A DNA stretch of 64,000 bases from Modicisalibacter coralii (GTDB taxonomy: Bacteria > Pseudomonadota > Gammaproteobacteria > Pseudomonadales > Halomonadaceae), in the NCBI RefSeq assembly GCF_004117855.1, contig NZ_QWBW01000008.1:274573-338572 (forward strand), given 5' to 3'. This document shows, piece after piece, positions 18,315 to 27,283 of this stretch (position 1 is the first letter of the stretch; each line of letters opens with the position of its first letter). The notes below the pieces were generated by a model. The model saw only the letters and a program-made list of their open reading frames with translations, searched no databases and was not told the DNA's origin. Position numbers and translations under genes: made by a program.

Positions 18315-19442
18315 ATGTCATTTTTGGGCTATGAAGAAAAAACGGGCACACACGGCGACGATCATATTTCGGCGGCCGGTTATGTGATCGCTTACGGTCT
18401 CGACGGCGACGACACGTTTTTCGCCGAGTCGTATACAGAGCAAAACTTCCTGTTGGGCGGCCGGGGTGACGACGTCTATCGGCTCGAGACTCACGGTGTC
18501 ATGACGGTCATCGACGAGGGCGGGCAAGACCGTATCGATGCGCCGAGCATCAACCTGGATAGCGCGCTGACCTATATCTTCACGCTGGAAGAGCGGTATC
18601 TCTGGGTTTATGACAGCGCCACCCGCGGGCAATTCGTCATCAGTGACTGGGAGAGCCAGGAGGGTCGAATCGAGGAGTACCGGGTTGCCGACGGGACCCT
18701 GGATTTCTCCCAGTTCCGCGACGAGATCCATGATAGCCCTGGCTATCAGGGCAATCTCTCGAGTGATGAATTCGCTGACCTGGTTCGCTCTCCCGTGTTC
18801 AATACCGACGCTATCGACAGCCTCGTCGAGGGGATGCGCGAGCGCTCGGTCGAGCGAGCCGACGAGATCAAGGGCTTGGACGACGCCTATTATCTGGCCC
18901 ATAACCCGGACCTGGTCGCGGCAGGTGTCGACCCTGTCGAGCACTACGCGAACTATGGCTGGAAAGAAGGCCGTGCCCCCAATACCTGGTTCGATCGCGA
19001 TTTCTATCTCGACCAGAACCCGTCGCTGCGCGATTCGGGCGCCATTCCCGTGGAGCAGTATGCGACCTTCGGCTGGCAGGCGGGACAAGACCCCAACCCC
19101 TGGTTCGATGTCGACTGGTATCTCGAGCATAACCCCGATATCGCTGCGGCAGGTATCGAGCCGGTGAGCCATTTCGTCGACCATGGCTGGAAGGAAGGAC
19201 GCGACCCCAACCCGTGGTTCGATGTCGACTGGTACCTGAGCCAGAACCCGGATATCGCCAGCGCGGGGATCGAGCCGGTGGAGCACTACTGGGATTACGG
19301 TTGGCAGGAGGGGCGCCAGCCGTCCGAAGCGTTCGACCCCGGCGCCTATCTGGCGGCCAACCCGGATGTTGCACTGGCCGGCGTCAATCCCCTGGAGCAC
19401 TGGATGCTCTACGGCCAGGACGAAGGGCGTCTTATCGGCTAG
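18315..19442 (+). CDS. RTX protein with five FDxDWYL repeats
   Basis: 375-aa acidic protein without a signal peptide. Residues 11-58 carry RTX-type glycine/aspartate motifs (THGDDHIS, GLDGDDTFF, LGGRGDDVYRL), followed by the typical post-RTX DRIDAPS and VISDWE segments. Residues 186-375 are five clean tandem units of 38 aa (consensus WFDVDWYLxxNPDIAxAGIEP, then HYxxYGWxEGRxPN). This is the cleanest example of the repeat in the window and defines its length. There is no catalytic domain, so it may act as a surface adaptor or binding protein. GGGGAAG precedes ATG 18315. Export by a type I system is inferred from the RTX part and the missing signal peptide. Confidence 0.8.
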   Translation: MSFLGYEEKTGTHGDDHISAAGYVIAYGLDGDDTFFAESYTEQNFLLGGRGDDVYRLETHGVMTVIDEGGQDRIDAPSINLDSALTYIFTLEERYLWVYDSATRGQFVISDWESQEGRIEEYRVADGTLDFSQFRDEIHDSPGYQGNLSSDEFADLVRSPVFNTDAIDSLVEGMRERSVERADEIKGLDDAYYLAHNPDLVAAGVDPVEHYANYGWKEGRAPNTWFDRDFYLDQNPSLRDSGAIPVEQYATFGWQAGQDPNPWFDVDWYLEHNPDIAAAGIEPVSHFVDHGWKEGRDPNPWFDVDWYLSQNPDIASAGIEPVEHYWDYGWQEGRQPSEAFDPGAYLAANPDVALAGVNPLEHWMLYGQDEGRLIG

Positions 19443-19571
19443 ACGCACACGCTGCTTTTTTCTTCGCGCTCGAGAGAGGTGTCCCTTCCCCTCGGGCGCG
19501 GGAATGGCCATCATGGCGCTGGTAGTAATAAAGCGTAATGTAGCGTCATCTTGAGTAAGAGCGGTGAGCCG

Positions 19572-20942
19572 ATGGCCGCTGTGTCGAGTCAAGACGATGC
19601 CCGACCAGGGGCGAGTATGCGAGGGTACATCACTCCAGGGCGGACGATACCGTGGCTTGCGGCGTCGTTCGCCCTGGTCGTTTATGGCGTCATCTTCTGG
19701 ATGGCGCCATTGCAGGGGGAGGATTTCGCCTTCGCGCGGCGCTTCGCGGAGGGTGACTTCGGGGCGCGGCTGGCGTGGATGCTGCAGAAGTGGCCGGATC
19801 AGTTCCTGCACTGGAATGCCCGGCTGGGCGAGCAGATGACCATCCTCTGGCTGAACGTGCCCCCCGTGGCGTATCTGGTGGCGGCGTGCCTGGCGTTCGT
19901 CGGCCTGCATGCCCTGGTGGCGGCGCTGTTTCCGCTGCGGCCGGGCTGGCGCCTGCGCCTGGCGTTGTCGGCGGGGCTGACGTTCCTGTTATGGCCGGCG
20001 TTCGAGGTCTTCTTCTGGAAGACCGCCAATGCCGGCTACCTGCATCCCTTGTTGCTCAATCTGCTGTGCGTGGCCGCCTTCACATCGGCCCCCCGCGTAC
20101 GCCGGGTGGCCGACCGTGGCGGCTATTGCGCGGGGCTGTGCCTGGCGGGATTGCTGGCCGGTTTCTCGTTCGAGAACGTGCCCTTGGCGGTGGCCGCGTA
20201 CATGCTGGTCAGCTGGGCGCTGCTGGCGGATCGTCGGCACCACTGGCGGGCCTTGTTGCCGGTGGTGGCGGTGGTCGTCGGCTGGGTCGCGCTGATGCTG
20301 GTGCCGTCCACGGCCTACCGGCGCTCGGTGTATCGCCAGATCTACAGCGTCGGCGACACCGACCTAGCCTACTACCTGGGGCGTGCTTCCGAGGTCTCGC
20401 TGACGTTCCTCGAGACCGCCTGGCCGCTGCTGGTCGCCTCGCTGGTGGCGCTGGCGCTGCTGGTCCACTGGCATCGTCGCTCACGGGTGCGCCAGGACCC
20501 GCGAGTCTGGTGGCTGATTCTGCCGGCGGTCCTGGTGGTCGGCTCGGTGTCCGCGGCGCCCTATACCGAACCACGCGCCTTCCTGCTGGCCTGGGTGCTG
20601 ATGCTGGCGATCGTGGTCGAGGCGGCCTATCGGCTGTGGTGTGGCGGCGTCCTGGGGCGGGTACTGGTTGCCGTCCTCCTGGTGGGATCGCTGGGCATGG
20701 CGCTCAAGACCCTGAGTATCTACCGGGACGTCGCCGCGCAGTTCGACACCCGGGAGCAGCGCATTCTCGACCACCTGGGTACCAGCGAATGCGGCAGCAA
20801 GCCGGGCTTGACCATCGAGCCGGTGACGCCAGGCTATTCGGCTCGCTATTTCAACGGGCGCGATGCCTGGACGATGCAGAACATGCTGGTCTTCGAGAGC
20901 TATTACGGCTGCTGGTTGACGCTCGACGGCGCGGATGGCTGA
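19572..20942 (+). CDS. DUF6056-like membrane protein (paralogue of the one at 15125)
   Basis: 456-aa polytopic membrane protein with the same ordered motifs as the protein at 15125: [59 protein letters not shown] and [16 protein letters not shown] 19572 is chosen; TTG 19551 and ATG 19617 are in-frame alternatives and the RBS is weak for all. Its 3' end overlaps the convergent gtrB-like gene by 40 bp. As a GT-C-like protein beside gtrA-gtrB, it is the most direct candidate for the specific transferase of that Gtr system. The overlap is unusual and may couple their expression through antisense transcripts. Confidence 0.7.
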   Translation: MAAVSSQDDARPGASMRGYITPGRTIPWLAASFALVVYGVIFWMAPLQGEDFAFARRFAEGDFGARLAWMLQKWPDQFLHWNARLGEQMTILWLNVPPVAYLVAACLAFVGLHALVAALFPLRPGWRLRLALSAGLTFLLWPAFEVFFWKTANAGYLHPLLLNLLCVAAFTSAPRVRRVADRGGYCAGLCLAGLLAGFSFENVPLAVAAYMLVSWALLADRRHHWRALLPVVAVVVGWVALMLVPSTAYRRSVYRQIYSVGDTDLAYYLGRASEVSLTFLETAWPLLVASLVALALLVHWHRRSRVRQDPRVWWLILPAVLVVGSVSAAPYTEPRAFLLAWVLMLAIVVEAAYRLWCGGVLGRVLVAVLLVGSLGMALKTLSIYRDVAAQFDTREQRILDHLGTSECGSKPGLTIEPVTPGYSARYFNGRDAWTMQNMLVFESYYGCWLTLDGADG

Positions 20943-21886
20943 GCCGGGGACTCGTGGCGCTGGCCGCCGCGGGTCAGGCGCTTGACGATGTAGCGCGGGC
21001 GCTGCTTGCTCTCCATGTAGATGCGGCCGATGTATTCGCCGAGCACGCCGATGCCCATGAGCTGGACGCCGCCCAGGAAAAGGATCGCCGTCATCAGCGA
21101 GGGGTAGCCCGGCACCGGGTTGCCCCAGGCCAGCTTGTCGATGATCAGCCAGGCGGCATAGGCGAAGGCGAAGGCGGCGACGCCGAAGCCCAGATAGGTC
21201 CAGATGCGCAGCGGCACGGTCGAGAACGAGGTGATCCCTTCCAGGGCCAGGTTCCAGAGCTTCCAGCCGTTGAACTTGCTCTTGCCGGCCGAACGTTCCA
21301 CACGGGTGTATTCGACGACGGCGGTTTCGAAACCCACCCAGCTGAGAATGCCCTTCATGAACAGCTTGCGTTCCGGCATGCGGATGATGGCGTCCACCAC
21401 GCGCCGTGACATCAGCCGGAAGTCGCCGACGTTTTCCTCGATGGTGGTCTCGCTGATCCAGTTGTTGAGCTTGTAGAACCATTCGGCGGAGCGCCGCTTG
21501 AGGTAGCCGTCGCTGCCCCGGTCGCTGCGCTTGGCCAGCACCACGTCGTAACCTTCCTGCCATTTCTCTATCAACTGGGGGATCACCTCGATGGGGTCCT
21601 GAAGGTCCACGTCGATGGGGATCACCGCATCGCCCCGGGCGTGTTCCAGGCCGGCGAACAGGGCGGGTTCCTTGCCGAAGTTGCGCGAGAAGTCGATGCT
21701 CGTGACCAGGGGGTCGGAAATGGCCAGCGCGGCGATGATCTCGGCGGTACGGTCGCGGCTGCCGTCGTTGACGAACAGGATCTCGATGCTGTGCGCCGCG
21801 AGCGCCGGATGCTCGCGCACCCGCTGGTAGAACAGGGCGATGGTGTCTTCCTCGTTGAAGACCGGCACGACGAGTGAAAGATTCAC
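20903..21886 (-). CDS. gtrB: GtrB-like bactoprenol glycosyltransferase
   Basis: 327-aa GT2 enzyme of the DPM1/GtrB type. It transfers a sugar from a nucleotide donor to undecaprenyl phosphate at the cytoplasmic face. Seen: [11 protein letters not shown] at the N-terminus, [10 protein letters not shown], the metal-binding DVDLQDP near residues 92-98, [15 protein letters not shown], and two C-terminal TM segments followed by [16 protein letters not shown]. It starts with GTG 21886, whose GTGA overlaps the gtrA stop, so translation is coupled. Its 3' end overlaps the convergent DUF6056-like gene by 40 bp. The sugar is not predictable from sequence. Confidence 0.88.
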   Translation of the reverse strand: MNLSLVVPVFNEEDTIALFYQRVREHPALAAHSIEILFVNDGSRDRTAEIIAALAISDPLVTSIDFSRNFGKEPALFAGLEHARGDAVIPIDVDLQDPIEVIPQLIEKWQEGYDVVLAKRSDRGSDGYLKRRSAEWFYKLNNWISETTIEENVGDFRLMSRRVVDAIIRMPERKLFMKGILSWVGFETAVVEYTRVERSAGKSKFNGWKLWNLALEGITSFSTVPLRIWTYLGFGVAAFAFAYAAWLIIDKLAWGNPVPGYPSLMTAILFLGGVQLMGIGVLGEYIGRIYMESKQRPRYIVKRLTRGGQRHESPAQPSAPSSVNQQP

Positions 21887-22242
21887 GAGTGACTCCTGAA
21901 CACGCAGAAACGGGAATAGACGAAGCCCAGCACCAGGCTGAGGGCCGAGAAACCGATCAGCGTCACGATCGGTGGCAGGGCGACCAGGTCGGCGAGCTTG
22001 CCGACCAGCCAGCTCAACAGCCCCATGAAGGCGACGAAGGCGGCATAGCGCCGGGCCGAGGCGTCGGAGCGGAAGGTCCAGCGGGCATTGGCGAAGAACG
22101 AGAACGTCACCGCGACGGCAAAGGCGATCAGATTGCTCAGCGACTGGCTGCCCAGCCAGTGGTAGGCGAGGGCGAAGATCGACCAGTGCAGCAGGGTGTT
22201 GATCACGCCGACCGAGGCGTAGCGGGAAAACAGCTTGAGCAT
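21883..22242 (-). CDS. gtrA: GtrA-family lipid-linked sugar flippase
   Basis: 119-aa protein with four TM segments, the normal size and topology of GtrA. Seen: [16 protein letters not shown], the charged NARWTFRS between TM2 and TM3, and the C-terminal [11 protein letters not shown]. The family is thought to flip the undecaprenyl-linked sugar made by GtrB to the periplasm. It overlaps gtrB by 4 bp and is first in the two-gene operon. It is divergent from the protease gene at 22426; the intervening about 180 bp must hold both promoters. Confidence 0.88.
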   Translation of the reverse strand: MLKLFSRYASVGVINTLLHWSIFALAYHWLGSQSLSNLIAFAVAVTFSFFANARWTFRSDASARRYAAFVAFMGLLSWLVGKLADLVALPPIVTLIGFSALSLVLGFVYSRFCVFRSHS

Positions 22243-22425
22243 GACGAGGGCATCGACCGTGTGGCGAGCGGCGGGGCGTGCCGCCGATAAAATCGCCTCA
22301 GTCTACAGGGCCGACCGGCCGAGATAAACGCTGCCGTGGTGGGCGCCACGATTGCCATCGATGTATCAATGGGCATACTGACGACTCTGACATACGAAAC
22401 TATCAACGTCGCCAGCGAGGCAGGC

Positions 22426-23976
22426 ATGACTACCGTCACACGCTATACGAACAGTTTCACGTCAACCCCCGGGGATGGCTATGACGGCGTCGGCGAGGTA
22501 CTGACCAGCGCTGCCCTGGGTACCGGTACCCTGCTCGCCAATGGGCGGGCGGTGCTCACCGCCGCGCACGTGGTCGAGAACAACGTCGGCCCGATCCGCG
22601 TGGATTTCACCGGCGTCGATGGCGCTTACTCCGCGACGGTCTCGGACTACTGGATCAATCCCGGTTATTCGACGACGGGGTATCGCGACGACCTGGCGTT
22701 GCTGTGGCTGGACGAGACCGCGCCGGCGTCCATTCCGCGCTATGAACTCTACCGGGACCAGGACGAGCTGGGCCGGGTCGCCACCCTGGTGGGCTATGGG
22801 GCCACCGGCTCCGGTTACCTGGGTTACGACAGCGATTCCGGCGGGCAACGTTCCATCGTTCAGAATCGCCTGGAAACCACCTGGGATGCGGTCGACGATG
22901 CCCTCTACGGCAATAGCTGGTACACGCCCCCCGGTTCGCAGTTGGTCGCCGACTTCGACAGCGGCAGCGCCCGTTACGACACCCTGGGCTACCTGATGGG
23001 CCTCGACGATACCGGGCTGGGATCCGTCGAGGGCATGATCGCGCCCGGCGACAGTGGTGGGCCGGCCTTCATCGACGGCAAGCTGGCCGGGGTGGCGAGC
23101 TATTCGGCCTCGCTGACCGGCGCTTACGGTCAGTCGCTGGATGCCACCGACGACATCGACAGCAGCTACGGCGAGGTCGGCGCCTGGCAGCGGGTCAGTC
23201 ATTACCAGGACTGGATCGATAGCACGCTGGCCGGCGTCTCCGACACGTGGCGGGGCGAGGACCAGATCGTCCACCTGCTGGGTGGCGGGGGGCGCGACCT
23301 GCTATTGGGCCATGGGCTCGATGACCGCCTGAGCGGCGCCGGCGGCAGCGACCGCCTGTATGGCAAGGCCGGGGACGATCGCCTGGACGGCGGCGCCGGG
23401 GTGGATGTCGCGCGTTTCGACGTGCGTGCCGACGAGGCGACCCTGGCCCAGGGCGGCGACGATTCCCTGATCGTCGCGTCCGAGGCGTCCGGCCGGGACA
23501 CCCTGACCGACATCGAGCTGCTGCGCTTCGACGATCGGATCCTGCTGACCGAGGCCCCCGGCCTCAGCGGCCCGGCGGATCTGGCCTTCGACGAACGGCT
23601 CTATCTGGATGCCAATCCGGACATTGCCGCCGCGGCGGCGCGGGGCGAGATCACCGCGCTCGATCACTACCGCGACTACGGCGCTCACGAGGGTCGCGAC
23701 CCCAATGCGTTGTTCGACGAGCGTGGCTATCGCGCGGCCAACCCGGACGTCGACGCGGCGATCCAGCGCGGCGAGCTGGACAGCGGCTACCAGCATTACC
23801 AGGCCTGGGGCTGGCAGGAGGGCCGCGACCCCTCGGCGTGGTTCGACCTGGATGCCTATTTCGACGCCAACCCGGATATCGCTCAGGCCGGTGTGGAGCC
23901 GCTGGGCCACTACCTGCGCTACGGCTACGACGAGGGTCGGGTGATCCCCACCGCCGATGACGGCATGTGGGGGTGA
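22426..23976 (+). CDS. Trypsin-like serine protease with RTX and three C-terminal repeats
   Basis: 516-aa secreted-type protease. The catalytic triad of the S1/trypsin fold is visible: His48 (LTAAHVV), Asp89 (RDDLALLWL) and Ser210 (GDSGGPAF). RTX motifs follow at residues about 285-335 (LGGGGRDLLLG, GAGGSDRLYG, GGAGVDVARF). Three repeat units then form the C-terminus, which ends in DDGMWG. There is no signal peptide, which suggests type I export by the RTX/C-terminal route. ATG 22426 is chosen because the protease domain starts soon after it; GTG 22336 and ATG 22360 are in-frame alternatives. The last 414 bp are nearly identical to the end of the nuclease/phytase-like gene downstream. The substrate is unknown; nearby adhesins are candidates. 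Confidence 0.85.
   Translation: MTTVTRYTNSFTSTPGDGYDGVGEVLTSAALGTGTLLANGRAVLTAAHVVENNVGPIRVDFTGVDGAYSATVSDYWINPGYSTTGYRDDLALLWLDETAPASIPRYELYRDQDELGRVATLVGYGATGSGYLGYDSDSGGQRSIVQNRLETTWDAVDDALYGNSWYTPPGSQLVADFDSGSARYDTLGYLMGLDDTGLGSVEGMIAPGDSGGPAFIDGKLAGVASYSASLTGAYGQSLDATDDIDSSYGEVGAWQRVSHYQDWIDSTLAGVSDTWRGEDQIVHLLGGGGRDLLLGHGLDDRLSGAGGSDRLYGKAGDDRLDGGAGVDVARFDVRADEATLAQGGDDSLIVASEASGRDTLTDIELLRFDDRILLTEAPGLSGPADLAFDERLYLDANPDIAAAAARGEITALDHYRDYGAHEGRDPNALFDERGYRAANPDVDAAIQRGELDSGYQHYQAWGWQEGRDPSAWFDLDAYFDANPDIAQAGVEPLGHYLRYGYDEGRVIPTADDGMWG
23563..23976 (+). repeat. 414-bp direct repeat, copy 1 (C-terminal repeat module)
   Basis: Almost identical, with no indels, to 26508-26921. Encodes the three-unit repeat module and the MWG terminus of two otherwise unrelated exoenzymes. 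The related ends of the two adhesin genes (about 32560-32917 and 42930-43288) form a more divergent second pair. Confidence 0.93.
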
Positions 23977-24110
23977 GCCAGGGGGCGCCCGCTCTCGACG
24001 GGCGTCCCGGCTCGGGGCCGATCACCAAACCGTGATGCTTTCGACATGAGGCCGTCATGCGCGATTGACAGAGTAGCGACCGGAGTCCTTACCCCCGAGG
24101 AGATGCCAGC

Positions 24111-26921
24111 ATGCCGGTCGATACCCTGTCCATGGCCAACGAGAACGTCGTTCGCGTCGCCACGTACAACGCCTCGCTGAATCGCGCCAGCGAGGGGGAA
24201 TTGTTCGCCGATCTTTCCACTCCGGACGATGCCCAGGCACAGCGGGTTGCCGAGGTCATCCAGCGCACCCGTCCCGATATTCTGCTGATCAACGAGTTCG
24301 ATTATTCGCCGCAGGCGGTCGAGGCGTTCAAGGCCAACTACCTCGGCGTATCGCAGAACGGGCAGGCGCCGGTCGACTATGCCTATGACTTCAGTGCGCC
24401 GGTCAATACCGGTGTCGCCTCGGGGGTCGATCTGAACGGCGATGGCCGCGTCGTGACCCGGCCCGGTGACGAGGGCTACGCCGACGACGCCCTGGGCTTC
24501 GGCCAGTTCCCCGGCCAGTACGGCATGCTGGTCTTGTCACGCTACCCCATCGACGAGTCGGCAGTGCGGACCTTCCGTGACTTCCTGTGGAAGGACATGC
24601 CCGATGCGCGCCTGCCCGACGATCCGCAGACGGCGGCGCCGGGGGACTACTACTCGCCGGAAGCGCTCGACGTGTTTCCGCTATCGTCGAAGAGCCACTG
24701 GGACGTGCCGATCCAGGTCGACGGCGAGACCCTGCATCTGCTGGCCTCGCACCCCACGCCGCCGACCTTCGATGGCGCCGAGGATCGCAATGGCCTGCGC
24801 AACGCTGATGAGATTCGCTTCTGGTCCGACTATGTCAGCCCGGGCAAGGGCGACTATATCGTCGATGACCGGGGGCGGGCCGGGGGGCTCGCCGGGGATG
24901 CCCGCTTCGTGGTGGTGGGCGATCAGAACGTCGACCCGCTGGATGGCGACAGCCTCGACGGCAGCGCCCAGCAACTGCTCGATAATGCCCGCATCGCGGC
25001 CGGGCTGGCACCGCAGAGCGAGGGCGCGGTGTCGGCTGCCCAGGCACAAGGCGGCGCCAATGCCGACCAGCAGGGCGACCCTGCTTACGACACGGCGGAT
25101 TTCAATGACCAGGCGCCGGGCAACCTGCGCGTGGACTATGTGCTGCCGTCGCAGGCGGGATTGACCCGGCTCGATGGTGGCGTCTTCTGGCCCGAGTCGG
25201 GGCAGCCGGGCAGTGCCGCGGTGGAGGCTTCCGATCATCGGCTGGTGTATGCCGATCTCGCCTTGACCGAGGAAATGCCACGTGTCGCCGGCGCGGATTT
25301 CCTTGGCCTGGTGGCGCTGCCCGATGGCCTGTCATTCCAGCAGACGCCGCTGGGGGGCCTTTCCGGACTGACCCGGGATGGCAGCGGCGGTTATCTGGCG
25401 ATCTCCGACGATCGTTCCGACCTGGCCCCGGCGCGCTTCTACAGCCTGCGGCTCGACCTCGATGATGGCCGGCTCGACGACGGTGGCGTGCGGTTCACCG
25501 ACGTCACCACGCTGTGGCAGGCCCAGGGCGAGGCCTTCGCCAGCGGCGCCATCGACCCCGAGGGGATCGCCTATGGCGATGATGGCACGCTGTTCATCTC
25601 GTCCGAGGGTGACAGCGACCAGGGGATTGCGCCTTTCGTGGGGCATTTCGGTCGCGACGGCCAGCTCTTGTCGATGCTGGAGATGCCCGCGGCGCTGATT
25701 CCCGATGGCAGCGGCGAGTCTGGCGTGCGCAACAACCTGGCGCTGGAAAGCCTGACGCTGACGCCGGACGGCGAGACGCTGTTCACCGCCACCGAGAGCG
25801 CACTGGTCCAGGATGGCCCCGGGCCCGGCATCGACAGCGGCAGCCCGTCACGCATCCTGCAGTACGACGCCCGCAGCGGTGAGGTCGAACACCAGTATGT
25901 CTATCCGACGGAGCCGGGCAATTTCGGTCTGGTGGAGATGCTGGCACTGGATGACGGCCATCTGTTGGCCCTGGAGCGCAACTATTTCGCCGATGTCGGC
26001 AATACCATTCGTCTCTACGAGGTCGACCTCGGCGCTGCCACCGATATCAATGACCTGGAGAGCCTCGAGGAGACGTCAGGCGTGCGCCCGGTCGACAAGC
26101 GTCTGGTGGCGGATCTCGGGGAGTTGGGCATCGACCCGGACAACGTCGAGGGCATGTCGCTGGGGCCACGCCTGGCGGATGGCCGTCAGAGCCTGATACT
26201 GGTCTCCGACAACAACTTCAACGACAGCCAGGACACGCAATTCATCGCCCTGGGCTTGACCCTGAACGAGCACGAGCAAGGTGGCGCAGGGGCCGACCGT
26301 CTGATTGCCGGCCCGGGAGACGATCGCCTCGTGGGTGGCGCCGGTGTCGATGTGGCGCGCTTCGGCGGCGACGCGGCGGCGGCGAGCATCGTGCATGCCG
26401 ATGACGGCAGCCTGACCGTGACCTCGGCACTCGGTGGCACGGACAGCCTCTCCGGCATCGAGCTGCTGCGCTTCGATGATCGGGTGTTATTGGCCGAGGT
26501 GCCCAGCCTCAGTGGCCCGGCGGATCTGGCCTTCGACGAACGCCTCTACCTGGATGCCAACCCTGACGTTGCCGCCGCCGTGGCGCGGGGCGAGATCACC
26601 GCGCTCGATCACTACCGCGACTACGGCGCCCACGAGGGTCGCGACCCCAATGCGCTGTTCGACGAGCGCGGCTATCGCGCGGCCAACCCGGACGTCGACG
26701 CGGCGATCCAGCGCGGCGAGCTGGACAGCGGCTACCAGCATTACCAGGCCTGGGGCTGGCAGGAGGGCCGCGACCCCTCGGCGTGGTTCGACCTGGACGC
26801 CTATTTCGACGCCAACCCGGACATCGCCCAGGCCGGCGTGGAGCCGCTGGGGCATTACCTGCGCTATGGCTACGACGAGGGCCGGGTGATCCCCACCGCC
26901 GATGACGGCATGTGGGGGTGA
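24111..26921 (+). CDS. Extracellular EEP nuclease/phosphatase fused to phytase-like esterase, RTX and repeats
   Basis: 936-aa exoenzyme with four parts. Residues about 13-385: endonuclease/exonuclease/phosphatase fold (RVATYN, metal ligand Glu62 in LLINEFD, GDQNVDP with Asp271/Asn273, RVDYVLPS, SDHRLVY with Asp375/His376). Residues about 400-715: esterase-like activity of phytase domain (GLSGLTRD, SDDRSDLAP, DPEGIAYGDDGTLFISSEGD, NVEGMSLGP, LILVSDNNFN). Residues about 724-755: RTX motifs (AGADRLIAG, GPGDDRLVG, GGAGVDVARF). The C-terminus has three repeat units ending DDGMWG. There is no signal peptide; GAGGAG precedes ATG 24111. Release of phosphate from extracellular DNA or organophosphates is the likely joint role, inferred from the domains. 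It is in the same direction as the protease gene, 134 bp away. Confidence 0.85.
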   Translation: MPVDTLSMANENVVRVATYNASLNRASEGELFADLSTPDDAQAQRVAEVIQRTRPDILLINEFDYSPQAVEAFKANYLGVSQNGQAPVDYAYDFSAPVNTGVASGVDLNGDGRVVTRPGDEGYADDALGFGQFPGQYGMLVLSRYPIDESAVRTFRDFLWKDMPDARLPDDPQTAAPGDYYSPEALDVFPLSSKSHWDVPIQVDGETLHLLASHPTPPTFDGAEDRNGLRNADEIRFWSDYVSPGKGDYIVDDRGRAGGLAGDARFVVVGDQNVDPLDGDSLDGSAQQLLDNARIAAGLAPQSEGAVSAAQAQGGANADQQGDPAYDTADFNDQAPGNLRVDYVLPSQAGLTRLDGGVFWPESGQPGSAAVEASDHRLVYADLALTEEMPRVAGADFLGLVALPDGLSFQQTPLGGLSGLTRDGSGGYLAISDDRSDLAPARFYSLRLDLDDGRLDDGGVRFTDVTTLWQAQGEAFASGAIDPEGIAYGDDGTLFISSEGDSDQGIAPFVGHFGRDGQLLSMLEMPAALIPDGSGESGVRNNLALESLTLTPDGETLFTATESALVQDGPGPGIDSGSPSRILQYDARSGEVEHQYVYPTEPGNFGLVEMLALDDGHLLALERNYFADVGNTIRLYEVDLGAATDINDLESLEETSGVRPVDKRLVADLGELGIDPDNVEGMSLGPRLADGRQSLILVSDNNFNDSQDTQFIALGLTLNEHEQGGAGADRLIAGPGDDRLVGGAGVDVARFGGDAAAASIVHADDGSLTVTSALGGTDSLSGIELLRFDDRVLLAEVPSLSGPADLAFDERLYLDANPDVAAAVARGEITALDHYRDYGAHEGRDPNALFDERGYRAANPDVDAAIQRGELDSGYQHYQAWGWQEGRDPSAWFDLDAYFDANPDIAQAGVEPLGHYLRYGYDEGRVIPTADDGMWG
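26508..26921 (+). repeat. 414-bp direct repeat, copy 2 (C-terminal repeat module)
   Basis: Second copy of the block at 23563-23976. The copies have equal length; most differences are third-position changes, plus a few substitutions such as ANPDI/ANPDV near the start. Confidence 0.93.
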
Positions 26922-27283
26922 GGTAATCGAGGCCATGAGGCGGCTCGCCGAGGGGTGACGCCGAGACGATCGAATGGCCTTGCTCGAGATGGATACCCAC
27001 GACCGGGTCGTGTCGGGTGAGGCTTCACCGAGTAGCGCTTCTTCCTGCACAAGTGATCATCAGGGCCCCGCTTCGGCGGGGCCTGATCGTTGGTGACTGG
27101 GTGATGAGAGAGTCCCGTCTGGTAGAGGCTTTCATAAGCCAATGTTTTTTATCGGTATTGAATGGCGAATGCGGATCGTTGAAAGTGGTGGCGTATGGTT
27201 GAAAGCATTTCTGTGGCTAAGTGTTTTTCTCCATGATAATAAGCCTGCTGGGCTGAAAGGCGTCATCTTGAAGGGTTGGCACA
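26922..27283 (+). promoter_or_regulatory. Intergenic region between exoenzyme and first large adhesin
   Basis: 362 bp without a credible gene. A hairpin lies at 27059-27087: the arm at 27066-27071 pairs across a TTCG loop with 27076-27081, and the stem extends outward with one bulged G. It has no T run, so it is only a possible terminator. The part after 27130 is A+T-rich and probably contains the adhesin promoter. Confidence 0.45.
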
